Program-made: the position numbers and the translations under genes
The notes under the pieces: generated by a model
Told to the model about the DNA's origin: nothing
The model's input: only the letters and a program-made list of their open reading frames with translations
The model's database searches: none
Shown here: positions 1 through 8,034 of the stretch, in pieces
Position numbering within the stretch: the first letter of the stretch is position 1
How the letters are laid out: every line of letters begins with the position of its first letter
Assembly: GCA_964397365.1 (NCBI GenBank)
Contig: CAYNIU010000002.1
Span: 1 to 64,000 of the forward strand
Reading direction: 5' to 3'
DNA: 64,000 bases
From: Methylomarinum sp964397365
GTDB lineage: Bacteria; Pseudomonadota; Gammaproteobacteria; Methylococcales; Methylomonadaceae

Positions 1-57
1 TTTTAAACTCTACCCTGGAACTCCGGTTTCAAACTTCAACCCGACAGCCTCCTAGGC

Positions 58-396
58 TTACCTATTGGGTCAATAGAAAAATTAAAAACACGACAAGAAA
101 TATCAGCCTTAATTCATTCTCACATGCCAGCTTGGAGTACAGGTAAAGTCAGTATCTGGGCGGGCATGTTGCATCGCTTTCAGAATGAAATTGCCGTGGG
201 TGATAGTGTTATTACTTACAACCCATCGACTCGTCGCTATGCAGTGGGTGAAATTAGTAGTGACTGCCAATTTAACCCAACTTTAATTCCGGAAGATCCT
301 TTAGTCAGAAAGGTTAAATGGCAGGGTGAAGTTGTACGCGATGACTTCCTTGTTGCAACGAAGAATAGCTTAGGTGCTATTTCTACCTTCAGATAA
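58..396 (+). pseudogene. Remnant of restriction-endonuclease-type N-terminal domain
   Basis: The reading frame gives a recognisable block: LKTRQEI near the start, then GDSVITYNP, RRYAVGEI, RKVKWQGEV and NSLGAIST. This order is typical of the N-terminal (EVE/PUA-like) domain of Mrr-type restriction proteins. Homology starts upstream of the only ATG (124), and the same frame has a stop at 4-6, so the usual N-terminus is missing. The frame stops at 394-396, just after NSLGAIST, where family members continue toward their nuclease domain. I read it as a decayed fragment. A small standalone protein starting at 124 cannot be excluded. Bases 397-518 show nothing further. Confidence 0.5.
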
Positions 397-518
397 TCTA
401 TGAATATGGGGTTTAAAGTTCACTTCACATTAATAATTTGTATGCAGTTTTTTTAAAAGTGGTAACAGCATAGTATTTTATTTTCTCGGTTAATTAAGAT
501 GTCTGGCACTAGGTTGAC

Positions 519-1220
519 TTATGCTCTGGCGCATATCCACACATCAACCCGCTCAACGCCTGCTCGTTTTAAGGTTTTTGCCAGTTCAGAGACCGTAGAG
601 CCAGTGGTCATGACGTCATCTAAAATAGCAATATGCCGATAGTTAAGCGGCTTTTTGATTGCGAAGGCCTTTAGCATATTTTTTCTACGTTGTTTGGCTG
701 CCAAATGCGCCTGTTGTGTAGTGTTTCTTGTGCGTATGCAACTATTTAAATCCAGCGGGATTTGTAATTGCCGGGACAGGGTTTTGGCGATTTCTATGGA
801 CTGGTTGAAACCGCGTTGACGATAACGGGATTTATGCAAGGGGACAGGGAGTATACAATCCGGTAATTCTATATTTGTATGGATATGTTTGGCCATTAGC
901 ATACCCAATAAACGAGCATTTTTGTAGTGCTTGCCAAATTTCAGGGAAGTAATCAGATAGGCGATACTGCTGTGATAGAGAAATGGCGCCAGGGTTTCAT
1001 CGAAAGCAGTCGGTTTGCTTAAACAATGACCGCATAGCTTCGGTGTCACTATCGTTGTGTCAAAAGGTTCTCCGCAACGATAACAACAGTTTCGATTGAT
1101 CGGCAAATCAAGAAAACAGCCGTAACACAGGTCCATACTATTCATTCCTTGTTCTCCACACAAGATACATCTGGGCGGAAACAGTTTATCTTGTATAATA
1201 TTAAGCCAGTTGTTTACCAT
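519..1220 (-). CDS. comF: ComF family protein (GntX-like phosphoribosyltransferase fold)
   Basis: A protein of 233 residues with two N-terminal Cys-x-x-Cys pairs (CILC near residue 18, CYRC near 46, CGHC near 63), a zinc-ribbon arrangement. It ends in a type I phosphoribosyltransferase domain carrying the PRPP-binding motif ILDDVMTTGST around residues 198-208. ComF relatives act in DNA uptake or use of external DNA; the exact reaction is unknown. It is divergent from bioB, a common placement in gammaproteobacteria. Its start codon (1218-1220) lies inside the BirA-like operator, so biotin status could affect its expression too. Length and motifs are normal for the family. Confidence 0.88.
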   Translation of the reverse strand: MVNNWLNIIQDKLFPPRCILCGEQGMNSMDLCYGCFLDLPINRNCCYRCGEPFDTTIVTPKLCGHCLSKPTAFDETLAPFLYHSSIAYLITSLKFGKHYKNARLLGMLMAKHIHTNIELPDCILPVPLHKSRYRQRGFNQSIEIAKTLSRQLQIPLDLNSCIRTRNTTQQAHLAAKQRRKNMLKAFAIKKPLNYRHIAILDDVMTTGSTVSELAKTLKRAGVERVDVWICARA

Positions 1221-1242
1221 TTTTATTAAAGCAGGTTGACAA
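1210..1242. promoter_or_regulatory. BirA-type operator between comF and bioB
   Basis: TTGTTTACC (1210-1218), 15 bases, then GGTTGACAA (1234-1242). The two arms form an imperfect inverted repeat. They match the known gammaproteobacterial BirA operator (TTGTAAACC, 14-16 bases, GGTTTACAA) at 7 of 9 and 8 of 9 positions. The right arm contains TTGACA (1236-1241), a perfect sigma70 -35 box for bioB, so bound BirA-biotinyl-AMP would block the promoter. No equally clear -10 is seen. Confidence 0.7.
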
Positions 1243-1282
1243 GTAATATTGTTAACTTAAGTTTATTTTGGAGATTAGCAGA

Positions 1283-2275
1283 ATGTCAGCCAACCCGGAA
1301 CCTAAGGCAATGAATTCTTTTTTACGTCATGACTGGCAGCTTGATGAGGTACTGGCACTATTTGCATTGCCCTTTAATGATTTGATTTTTAAAGCGCAAA
1401 CTGTGCATCGGGAAAACTTTGATCCCAACGAAATACAGGTGAGTAGTCTGTTAAGCATCAAGACCGGTTCCTGTTCTGAAGATTGCGGCTATTGTCCGCA
1501 AAGCGCACGTTATGATTCCGATTTAAAACCTGAGGCTTTGATGCCGGTTGATGAGGTGTTAAAAGCGGCGCAACGCGCTAAAGACCAAGGTGCATCTCGC
1601 TTTTGCATGGGGGCAGCCTGGCGCCAGCCTAAAGACCGTGATATTGAAAGAGTTGTGGAGATGGTGCAGGGGGTTAAAGACTTGGGGCTAGAGACCTGTG
1701 TGACTCTGGGTATGCTGACTGATGAGCAAACCCGTCGATTAAAAGATGGGGGGCTGGATTATTACAATCATAATCTGGATACTTCAGAAGATTATTATTC
1801 AGAAGTGATTACCACGCGGACCTATCGGGATAGGCTGGATACCTTGGAAAGAGTCAGGGATGCCGGAATCAATGTCTGTTGCGGCGGTATTGTTGGTATG
1901 GGGGAATCGGACGTTGACAGAGCTAATCTGTTGATTGAATTGGCCAACTTGCCTAAACATCCGGAAAGTGTGCCGGTTAATATGCTGGTGCAGGTGGAAG
2001 GTACGCCGATGATGGGGAGTGAAAAATTGGATCCGCTAGTGTTCATTAGAACTATCGCTGTGGCCAGAATTTTAATGCCAAAATCACGGGTACGCTTGTC
2101 TGCAGGTCGTAATGACATGAGTGATGAAATGCAGGCTTTATGTTTTTTGGCTGGCGCTAATTCAATTTTCTACGGTGATAAGTTGCTGACGACCGATAAC
2201 CCGATGACTAATCATGATTTGCAATTGTTTGAACGTTTAGGGGTGCATTCGGGTGGATCAAGTTACGCATCATAA
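1283..2275 (+). CDS. bioB: Biotin synthase
   Basis: Radical-SAM enzyme that inserts sulfur into dethiobiotin, the last step of biotin synthesis. The CxxxCxxC cluster motif is C64, C68 and C71 (SCSEDCGYC). Further family blocks are YYNHNLDTS and GGIVGMGE, and the C-terminal NSIFYGDKLLTT is typical. I start at ATG 1283 because GGAG (1270-1273) is 9 bases upstream. A longer in-frame TTG at 1268 would consume that ribosome site. It is the first gene of bioBFHCD. The length of 330 residues is normal. Confidence 0.96.
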   Translation: MSANPEPKAMNSFLRHDWQLDEVLALFALPFNDLIFKAQTVHRENFDPNEIQVSSLLSIKTGSCSEDCGYCPQSARYDSDLKPEALMPVDEVLKAAQRAKDQGASRFCMGAAWRQPKDRDIERVVEMVQGVKDLGLETCVTLGMLTDEQTRRLKDGGLDYYNHNLDTSEDYYSEVITTRTYRDRLDTLERVRDAGINVCCGGIVGMGESDVDRANLLIELANLPKHPESVPVNMLVQVEGTPMMGSEKLDPLVFIRTIAVARILMPKSRVRLSAGRNDMSDEMQALCFLAGANSIFYGDKLLTTDNPMTNHDLQLFERLGVHSGGSSYAS

Positions 2276-2356
2276 CCTTATGAACGCATCCCTCAGGCTA
2301 TTTCGTAAACAACGCTAAGTTGTGTCAGGAAGGCTTTGCTGCTTTTTAAATCAACA

Positions 2357-3502
2357 ATGAATTTATCTGAAAACCTTGAACAGTTGAAGCGGCAGGGGCT
2401 TTATCGTTCTCGCCGGGTCGTTGCCGGTCAGCAAGCTGTGGAAATAAATGTTGATGGCAAGCCAGTTATTAATTTTTGTAGTAATGATTATCTGGGGTTG
2501 GCCAATCATCCCGAGATTGTGAGCACATTTAAAAAGGCAACTGATAAATATGGAGTGGGTAGTGGTTCTGCACATTTGATTTGCGGTCATAGCGCCGCTC
2601 ATCATGCACTGGAAGAAGAATTAGCGGAATTTACCGGGCGGGAACGAGCGTTATTATTTTCAACCGGGTATATGGCCAACATAGGGGTTATATCAGCTTT
2701 AGTCGGACGTGGTGACCGGGTGCTGGAGGATCGGTTGAATCATGCTTCATTACTGGATGGCGCGCTATTGTCCAGAGCACGGTTAAAACGCTATTTGCAC
2801 GCTGATATATCTGATTTGGAAGTCAGGTTGCTTGAACCCGGGGCAAAGACTTTAATTGCGACCGATGGCGTATTTAGTATGGACGGTGATCTGGCGCCAT
2901 TACCGGATATTGTAAAACTGGCAAAGTCACAAAATACCATGTTAATGGTCGATGATGCTCATGGTATTGCCGTGTTGGGGCAAAAGGGTGGAGGCATTTT
3001 GCAGCATTACCAATTATCAGCGCAGGATGTGCCGGTATTAATGGGAACTTTGGGCAAAGGTTTCGGTACTTTTGGGGCGTTTGTGGCAGGTTCCGACGAA
3101 TTGATTGAAACCCTGATTCAAAAAGCGCGCACTTATATTTATACAACGGCTATGCCTGCAGCGGTAGCAGAAGCAACACGAACCAGTCTAAAGATTGTGC
3201 AGAAAGATCATTGGCGTAGAGAGAAATTACAGGCATTGTTGCAACGCTTCAGAGATGGTGCATCTCAACTGGGTTTGTCTGTAATGGAGTCATCGACAGC
3301 TATTCAACCCATTTTAATCGGTGATAGTCATAAAGCCGTGGAGGCTAGCGAAGTCTTATTGAATCGGGGAATTTGGGTGACTGCAATTCGTCCTCCTACT
3401 GTGCCGCAGGGCAAGGCTAGATTAAGAGTGACTTTTTCCGCTAATCATAGCTCTCATCATATTGATGCTCTGCTGGATGCGTTAGACGCTGTAATGAGAT
3501 GA
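2357..3502 (+). CDS. bioF: 8-amino-7-oxononanoate synthase
   Basis: PLP enzyme that condenses pimeloyl-ACP with L-alanine to form KAPA. The fold-type I aminotransferase pattern is visible: NYLGLANHPE-like substrate block (NDYLGLANHPE), GSGSAHLICGH, DDAHGIAVLG (PLP ring Asp) and GTLGKGFGTFG with the Schiff-base lysine near residue 234. It ends with ATGA overlapping bioH. The start is uncertain: ATG 2357 gives the usual N-terminus (MNLSENLEQLKRQ), whereas TTG 2336 has a better spaced AGGAAGG upstream. Both share the frame. Confidence 0.95.
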   Translation: MNLSENLEQLKRQGLYRSRRVVAGQQAVEINVDGKPVINFCSNDYLGLANHPEIVSTFKKATDKYGVGSGSAHLICGHSAAHHALEEELAEFTGRERALLFSTGYMANIGVISALVGRGDRVLEDRLNHASLLDGALLSRARLKRYLHADISDLEVRLLEPGAKTLIATDGVFSMDGDLAPLPDIVKLAKSQNTMLMVDDAHGIAVLGQKGGGILQHYQLSAQDVPVLMGTLGKGFGTFGAFVAGSDELIETLIQKARTYIYTTAMPAAVAEATRTSLKIVQKDHWRREKLQALLQRFRDGASQLGLSVMESSTAIQPILIGDSHKAVEASEVLLNRGIWVTAIRPPTVPQGKARLRVTFSANHSSHHIDALLDALDAVMR

Positions 3503-4278
3503 TTCATATACATAAAGAAATTTATGGAAAGGGACAACCTCTGGTTTTGATTCATGGCTGGTCTATGCATAGCGGAATCTGGCGTCGGTTTGCGCAAAAT
3601 CTGGGGCAATATTATCAGGTGATTTGTGTGGATTTGCCCGGACATGGGCATAGCGAAGCGCTTGAGCCTTATGTGCTGGAGAAAGTGACCGAAGAATTAA
3701 TGAACGCTATCCCTGTACAGACATTTCATGTAATGGGCTGGTCGTTGGGGGCAACGGTCGCAATAGATATGGCTAGCCGCTTTCCTGAGCGGGTGGCAGC
3801 GCTAATGGTTTTGGCCGGTAATCCCTGTTTTGTGCAAAAGAATGATTGGCCGGGTGTTAAGTTTGAGGTATTGCAGTCATTTGCAGATAATTTGACCTTG
3901 AGTTGTCAAGCTACGTTGATGCGTTTCTTAGCCTTGCAGGTTAATGGATTGGATAACGGAAAAACTTTATTGAAGCAACTGAAACAAGCTGTGCTGGAAT
4001 GTGATCCACCTGCCGTTTCGGTGTTGCAGGGTGGGCTGAAAATACTTAGAAGCGCTGATTTAACAGGCGCATTACAGCTTATGAATCGTCCGCTTGTCTT
4101 TATTCTGGGTGATAAGGATGCTCTGGTTCCTGTGCAAAGCGGTGAAAAGGTGCGACAGCTTAAACCGACAGCTGAAATACAGGTGTTGCAAAATGCAGGG
4201 CATCTACCTTTCTTGACGCATCAACAACAGGTGATTGAAATCATTGTCCATTTTTGTAACGAACATGTACCTGGATAA
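3499..4278 (+). CDS. bioH: Pimeloyl-ACP methyl ester carboxylesterase
   Basis: Alpha/beta hydrolase of 259 residues that removes the methyl ester put on by BioC, releasing pimeloyl-ACP for BioF. The nucleophile elbow GWSLG places Ser82. LPGHGHS marks the loop after strand 4, GDKDALVP holds the acidic residue and NAGHLPF the catalytic His near 236. The start overlaps the bioF stop by four bases (ATGA), implying translational coupling, and the gene lies directly before bioC. Confidence 0.93.
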   Translation: MIHIHKEIYGKGQPLVLIHGWSMHSGIWRRFAQNLGQYYQVICVDLPGHGHSEALEPYVLEKVTEELMNAIPVQTFHVMGWSLGATVAIDMASRFPERVAALMVLAGNPCFVQKNDWPGVKFEVLQSFADNLTLSCQATLMRFLALQVNGLDNGKTLLKQLKQAVLECDPPAVSVLQGGLKILRSADLTGALQLMNRPLVFILGDKDALVPVQSGEKVRQLKPTAEIQVLQNAGHLPFLTHQQQVIEIIVHFCNEHVPG

Positions 4279-5041
4279 AGAAAAGATCAGGCAGTCATTT
4301 TCGGCTGCATCACACTCTTATGACAGCATGGCTGCTTTGCAAAGAAGTGTTGGTGTTGATTTGCTGAGTAAGGTTAAAACTAAAGGCGTTACTGAAACCA
4401 TTCTGGATTTGGGATGCGGTACCGGTTTTTTGACTGGAGAATTACCGGCATTGTTCGACTGTAAAAATATATTGGCGCTGGATATTGCCTTACCTATGCT
4501 ACAGCTTGCAAAGCAAAAAAATCAGCAAAATAAGGTTAATTATCTCTGTGCTGATGCGGAAAAAATGCCACTGGCAGATGCCTCAATAGATCAATTGTTT
4601 TCTAATCTGGCACTGCAGTGGTGTCAACAATTACCTGATGTGTTAAGGGATTTTAAGCGCATTATTAAAACTAAAGGGCAACTGGTTTTTTCCACGTTTG
4701 GTCCTGCAACATTACAGGAGCTAAAAGCAGCCTGGGCTGAGGTCGATGATTATAGTCATGTCAATGAGTTTTATGGTCAGAGGCAGATTGAGCAATTCTT
4801 ACTGGAGGCAGGATTTAGCATAACTACTGTTGAATCGGTTGTTTATCATTCGGCTTATGCAAATGTGATGGAATTGATGAAGGAGTTGAAAGCTATAGGT
4901 GCTCACAATGTAACAGCCGGTCGCAATAAAAAACCGACAACCCGATTGCAGTTGCAGAAAATGATCGATATTTATGAAAAACAGCATTCACAAGGGATTG
5001 TTGCCAGTTATGAAATTATTTTTGTGATAGCGACAAGGTAG
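4265..5041 (+). CDS. bioC: Malonyl-ACP O-methyltransferase
   Basis: Class I SAM methyltransferase that methylates the free carboxyl of malonyl-ACP so the fatty acid machinery can build the pimeloyl chain. The N-terminus KEKIRQSFSAASHSYDS is a BioC hallmark. The SAM loop is LDLGCGTGFLTGEL near residues 45-58, followed by motif SNLALQWC. ATG 4265 is chosen because the BioC N-terminus begins there; it overlaps the bioH end by 14 bases. An upstream in-frame GTG at 4235 would add ten residues from the bioH coding region. Confidence 0.93.
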   Translation: MYLDKEKIRQSFSAASHSYDSMAALQRSVGVDLLSKVKTKGVTETILDLGCGTGFLTGELPALFDCKNILALDIALPMLQLAKQKNQQNKVNYLCADAEKMPLADASIDQLFSNLALQWCQQLPDVLRDFKRIIKTKGQLVFSTFGPATLQELKAAWAEVDDYSHVNEFYGQRQIEQFLLEAGFSITTVESVVYHSAYANVMELMKELKAIGAHNVTAGRNKKPTTRLQLQKMIDIYEKQHSQGIVASYEIIFVIATR

Positions 5042-5044
5042 AGT

Positions 5045-5719
5045 ATGCAACAAGAATATTTTATTACCGGAACTGATACCAATGTCGGTAAAACCTGGGT
5101 TACTGTGGCATTAATGCGGATGTTTAAGCAGCAACGGTTATCTGTTGTTGGTATGAAGCCAGTCGCTGCCGGTTGTGAATGGCAACAGGGGCAGTGGAAA
5201 AATGGAGACGCATTGTTAATGCAGGAAAATGCTTCAGTCAGCTTGCCTTATCAATGTATTAATCCATATGCTTTTAAACTAGCCGCATCCCCTCATCTTG
5301 CTTGTGAAGGAGAAACGGTAAATATTAATGTCCTGAAAGAAAAGCTAGAAGAATTAAGGCAGCAAGCTGATGTTGTATTGGTTGAAGGAGCAGGTGGCTG
5401 GCATTCGCCTTTAAGTAAAGCTTTTGATAATGCCTATCTTGCAGAAGTCATGTGTTTGCCGGTTATCATGGTAGTGGCTATCAGGTTGGGGTGTATCAAT
5501 CATGCTTTGTTGACCTGGCAGGCAATACAGGCTTCAACTGTTGAATGTGCCGGCTGGGTTGCTGTGCACCCTGATAGTCAAGTGTTGCTGGCGGACGAAA
5601 ATATTCACTATTTACAAGGGCGTATAGATGCACCGTTGATGGGGGTTTTACCCTATCTTGACAGGCCGGAGTTTGATCAATTGGCATATAAACTTAAAGG
5701 TTTTTTCCAAAAAAATTGA
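5045..5719 (+). CDS. bioD: Dethiobiotin synthetase
   Basis: ATP-dependent carboxylase that closes the ureido ring of DAPA to give dethiobiotin. P-loop GTDTNVGKT at residues 8-16, substrate lysine in MKPVAAG and VEGAGGWHSPL are standard BioD motifs. At 224 residues it is full length. It follows bioC by three bases and ends the bio operon. No bioA is in the window, so the DAPA aminotransferase must lie elsewhere. Its stop codon sits inside the FNR box of the next gene. Confidence 0.95.
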   Translation: MQQEYFITGTDTNVGKTWVTVALMRMFKQQRLSVVGMKPVAAGCEWQQGQWKNGDALLMQENASVSLPYQCINPYAFKLAASPHLACEGETVNINVLKEKLEELRQQADVVLVEGAGGWHSPLSKAFDNAYLAEVMCLPVIMVVAIRLGCINHALLTWQAIQASTVECAGWVAVHPDSQVLLADENIHYLQGRIDAPLMGVLPYLDRPEFDQLAYKLKGFFQKN

Positions 5720-5764
5720 TTTAGATCAAAACGGCTGGATTTTGATCGTTCATACTTACTGCTC
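5716..5764 (+). promoter_or_regulatory. FNR/ANR-activated promoter of the hemerythrin gene
   Basis: TTGAT-TTAG-ATCAA at 5716-5729 is a perfect match to the FNR/ANR consensus TTGAT-N4-ATCAA. A -10-like CATACT lies at 5751-5756. The box centre (5722.5) would be at about -41.5 from a start near 5764, the geometry of a class II FNR promoter. It precedes the hemerythrin ATG by 65 bases. The box overlaps the bioD stop codon. Confidence 0.75.
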
Positions 5765-5794
5765 CACGATAAAAATAAAATTTGGAGTAAAGTT

Positions 5795-6190
5795 ATGGCA
5801 TTAATTACCTGGACTGCAGAACAATACGGTACCAACGTGGCCTTTGCGGATAAGGAGCATCAAGTATTGTTCGATTTGTTAAATAAATTGTATGATGATG
5901 CGACAGGCGGTGCAGATCGTTCTACCATAGGTGCTTCCCTGGATGCTTTAATTGCCTATGTGGTTGATCATTTTGCCCATGAAGAGAAAGAAATGGAAGC
6001 TGCCGGTTATGCTGGTCTCGCTGCGCATAAAGCAGAACATGATGCATTGGTTGCAACATGTGCGGACTTACAGAAAAAATTTCATGCCGGTGAGGCGGAT
6101 GTAACGGATGAAGTAGGACAAATGGTGAAAGGCTGGCTGGATAATCATATTCCAAAATACGATATGCCGTATGCGCCGGCAATAGGGTAA
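5795..6190 (+). CDS. Bacteriohemerythrin
   Basis: Single-domain four-helix protein of 131 residues that binds O2 at a non-haem di-iron site. The ligands are visible: a His in DKEHQ, HFAHEEKEM (His and Glu pair), AHKAEHD and the C-terminal NHIPKYD (His, Asp). This is the soluble cytoplasmic type studied in Methylococcus, where it has been proposed to carry O2 to the particulate methane monooxygenase. No signal peptide. A ribosome site (GGAGTAAAG) precedes the ATG. It is monocistronic, between an FNR-type promoter and a strong terminator, implying induction at low oxygen. Confidence 0.93.
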   Translation: MALITWTAEQYGTNVAFADKEHQVLFDLLNKLYDDATGGADRSTIGASLDALIAYVVDHFAHEEKEMEAAGYAGLAAHKAEHDALVATCADLQKKFHAGEADVTDEVGQMVKGWLDNHIPKYDMPYAPAIG

Positions 6191-6223
6191 AGATACAAAA
6201 AAAAGAGTTTTTCACTTTAATCG

Positions 6224-6258
6224 AAAAGCCCGTGAGAGTTGCTCTTATGGGCTTTTTT
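6224..6258 (+). terminator. Rho-independent terminator after hemerythrin
   Basis: AAAAGCCC(GT)GAGAG pairs with CTCTTATGGGCTTTT around a short TTG loop, and the stem runs straight into six T residues. It lies 34 bases after the hemerythrin stop. Confidence 0.85.
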
Positions 6259-6818
6259 GTTTGTAAGCAAAAAACTTTTGTAAATGATGGGGGGCTTAGT
6301 GGTACAGTAACTCCTTGATAGACGTTGGTGGATGGTGACTAGTCGCTTATCTCAGGCCCACCGTAAATTCTGACCTGCATAGTGATAAAGCGAGATCGAT
6401 AATTTGTCCTTTTAGGCTGGCCCCGTGCGTCAGAAGATCTGGGATAATCTACCGGTCTTTATTTTCATTTCAATTTAACATGAACGGTTCTGAGTTATTG
6501 AGTAGTTGCATGATGTAAGTAACTGAAGTCCTTTAATGAGAAAAGTCTTTGATGATATGTTAGTCATGAAAATATTTAGTAAAATTACATATAAATCATT
6601 ATCTTAAATTTATTTAAGAAATGGTCTGAAAGAAGTGTGGTGAAATATTAGCGAAAGCATATCTAGCCTAGAATAGCTTGATAGGTTAGAATTACACAGT
6701 TTATTTGTGATAATTAATAGTCAAAGGAGAAATTACCTGTTCTTATAAGGGATAGGAGTTTTGAATGACAAACGGTATTCACATGCAAATTTATAACTAC
6801 TAACGAGGAGGCTGCTCC
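6259..6818 (+). other. Long leader/intergenic region upstream of coxB
   Basis: 560 bases without a recognisable gene. The right end is AT-rich and presumably holds the oxidase promoter, but I cannot single out a convincing -35/-10 pair. One small ORF stands out at 6765-6803: ATAGGAG lies upstream of an ATG that opens 12 codons (MTNGIHMQIYNY) ending at TAA, 15 bases before the coxB GTG and in the same frame. It may be a leader peptide, or simply noise. Confidence 0.4.
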
Positions 6819-7976
6819 GTGGTAAAAACAAAGCAACTGTTCGCATGCTTGGCTCTGCTGTTTTTTGGTTTGAGTTCGGCACATGCGGATTACACCCTCA
6901 ACATGCCAAAGGGGGTTACACAGCTCAGTCATGATGTGTATGATCTTCACATGTTGATTTTGTGGATCTGTGTGTTCATTGGTATCGCTGTGTTTGGTAC
7001 GATGTTCTATTCGATATATCATCATCGAAAATCAAAAGGACATGAAGCTGAGCAGTTTCACGAAAATGCCACAGTGGAAATTATCTGGACGATTATTCCT
7101 ACAGTAATTTTGATCGGTATGGCCATTCCTGCGACCAAAGCTGTGGTTGAGCTTGACGATGTTCAGGAAGCGGATATGTCAATCAAAGTAACTGGCTGGC
7201 AATGGAAATGGGAATATGACTATTTAGATAATGGGATCCATTTTTTCAGCAGTCTGGATGAAGCCAGTAACAAAGCTCGTCAGATGGATTCAGGAATTGA
7301 TCCTCGCTCGGTACCGAATTATCTATTAGACGTAGATAACCCTCTGGTTATTCCTGTCAATACTAAAGTCCGTTTTCTGTTTACTGCAGCTGATGTGATT
7401 CATTCCTGGTGGGTGCCGTCTTTAGGCTGGAAAAAAGATGCCAATCCAGGGTTTATCAACGAGGCATGGACTTCGGTGGAAAAGCCAGGTGTTTATCGTG
7501 GCCAGTGTGCTGAACTGTGTGGTAAGGATCATGGTTTTATGCCTATTGTTGTGATTGCGATGGAGAAAGATGATTACAATAAATGGGTTGAAGAGAAAAA
7601 AGCTGCAGCAGCTGCAACGGCAAGCGCTGCGGGTAAAGAATGGTCTAAAGATGAGTTGATCGCCAAGGGTGAAAAAATTTATGCCAATAACTGTTCTTCA
7701 TGTCACATGCCTGATGGCGCCGGCATACCGGGTACTTTCCCGGCAATCACTGGAAGTTCAGTGGTTAACGGTGATATCAATGCGCAAGTTAATTTGGTAA
7801 TGAATGGTAAAGGTATGATGCCGGCATTTGGTCAAATGTTAAGCGCTGTAGACTTTGCTGCAGTTAACACTTATATCCGTAACGGCTTGGGTAATTCGGT
7901 TGGAGACTCTATTCAGCCTTCCGCTATTCAGTCTTTGCTATCGGAGAAGTCAGCTGAAAATGCTGATGAAGTATAA
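6819..7976 (+). CDS. coxB: Cytochrome c oxidase subunit II with C-terminal cytochrome c domain
   Basis: Takes electrons from cytochrome c into the CuA centre of the terminal oxidase. The order is: signal peptide ending near AHA-D (residue 24), two membrane helices (about 44-66 and 88-108), then the periplasmic cupredoxin domain with CuA ligands H195, C230, E232, C234, H238 and M241. An alanine-rich linker leads to a fused class I cytochrome c domain with CSSCH at 292-296 and a candidate axial Met at 333/334. The fusion defines a caa3-type enzyme. GTG start, supported by GAGGAGG ten bases upstream. First gene of the oxidase cluster. Confidence 0.95.
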   Translation: MVKTKQLFACLALLFFGLSSAHADYTLNMPKGVTQLSHDVYDLHMLILWICVFIGIAVFGTMFYSIYHHRKSKGHEAEQFHENATVEIIWTIIPTVILIGMAIPATKAVVELDDVQEADMSIKVTGWQWKWEYDYLDNGIHFFSSLDEASNKARQMDSGIDPRSVPNYLLDVDNPLVIPVNTKVRFLFTAADVIHSWWVPSLGWKKDANPGFINEAWTSVEKPGVYRGQCAELCGKDHGFMPIVVIAMEKDDYNKWVEEKKAAAAATASAAGKEWSKDELIAKGEKIYANNCSSCHMPDGAGIPGTFPAITGSSVVNGDINAQVNLVMNGKGMMPAFGQMLSAVDFAAVNTYIRNGLGNSVGDSIQPSAIQSLLSEKSAENADEV

Positions 7977-8034
7977 GTGTTTGGCTTGTTGCTTAACGAT
8001 CTAATCTTTTTAAAAATAAAGAGGTATTTAAATT

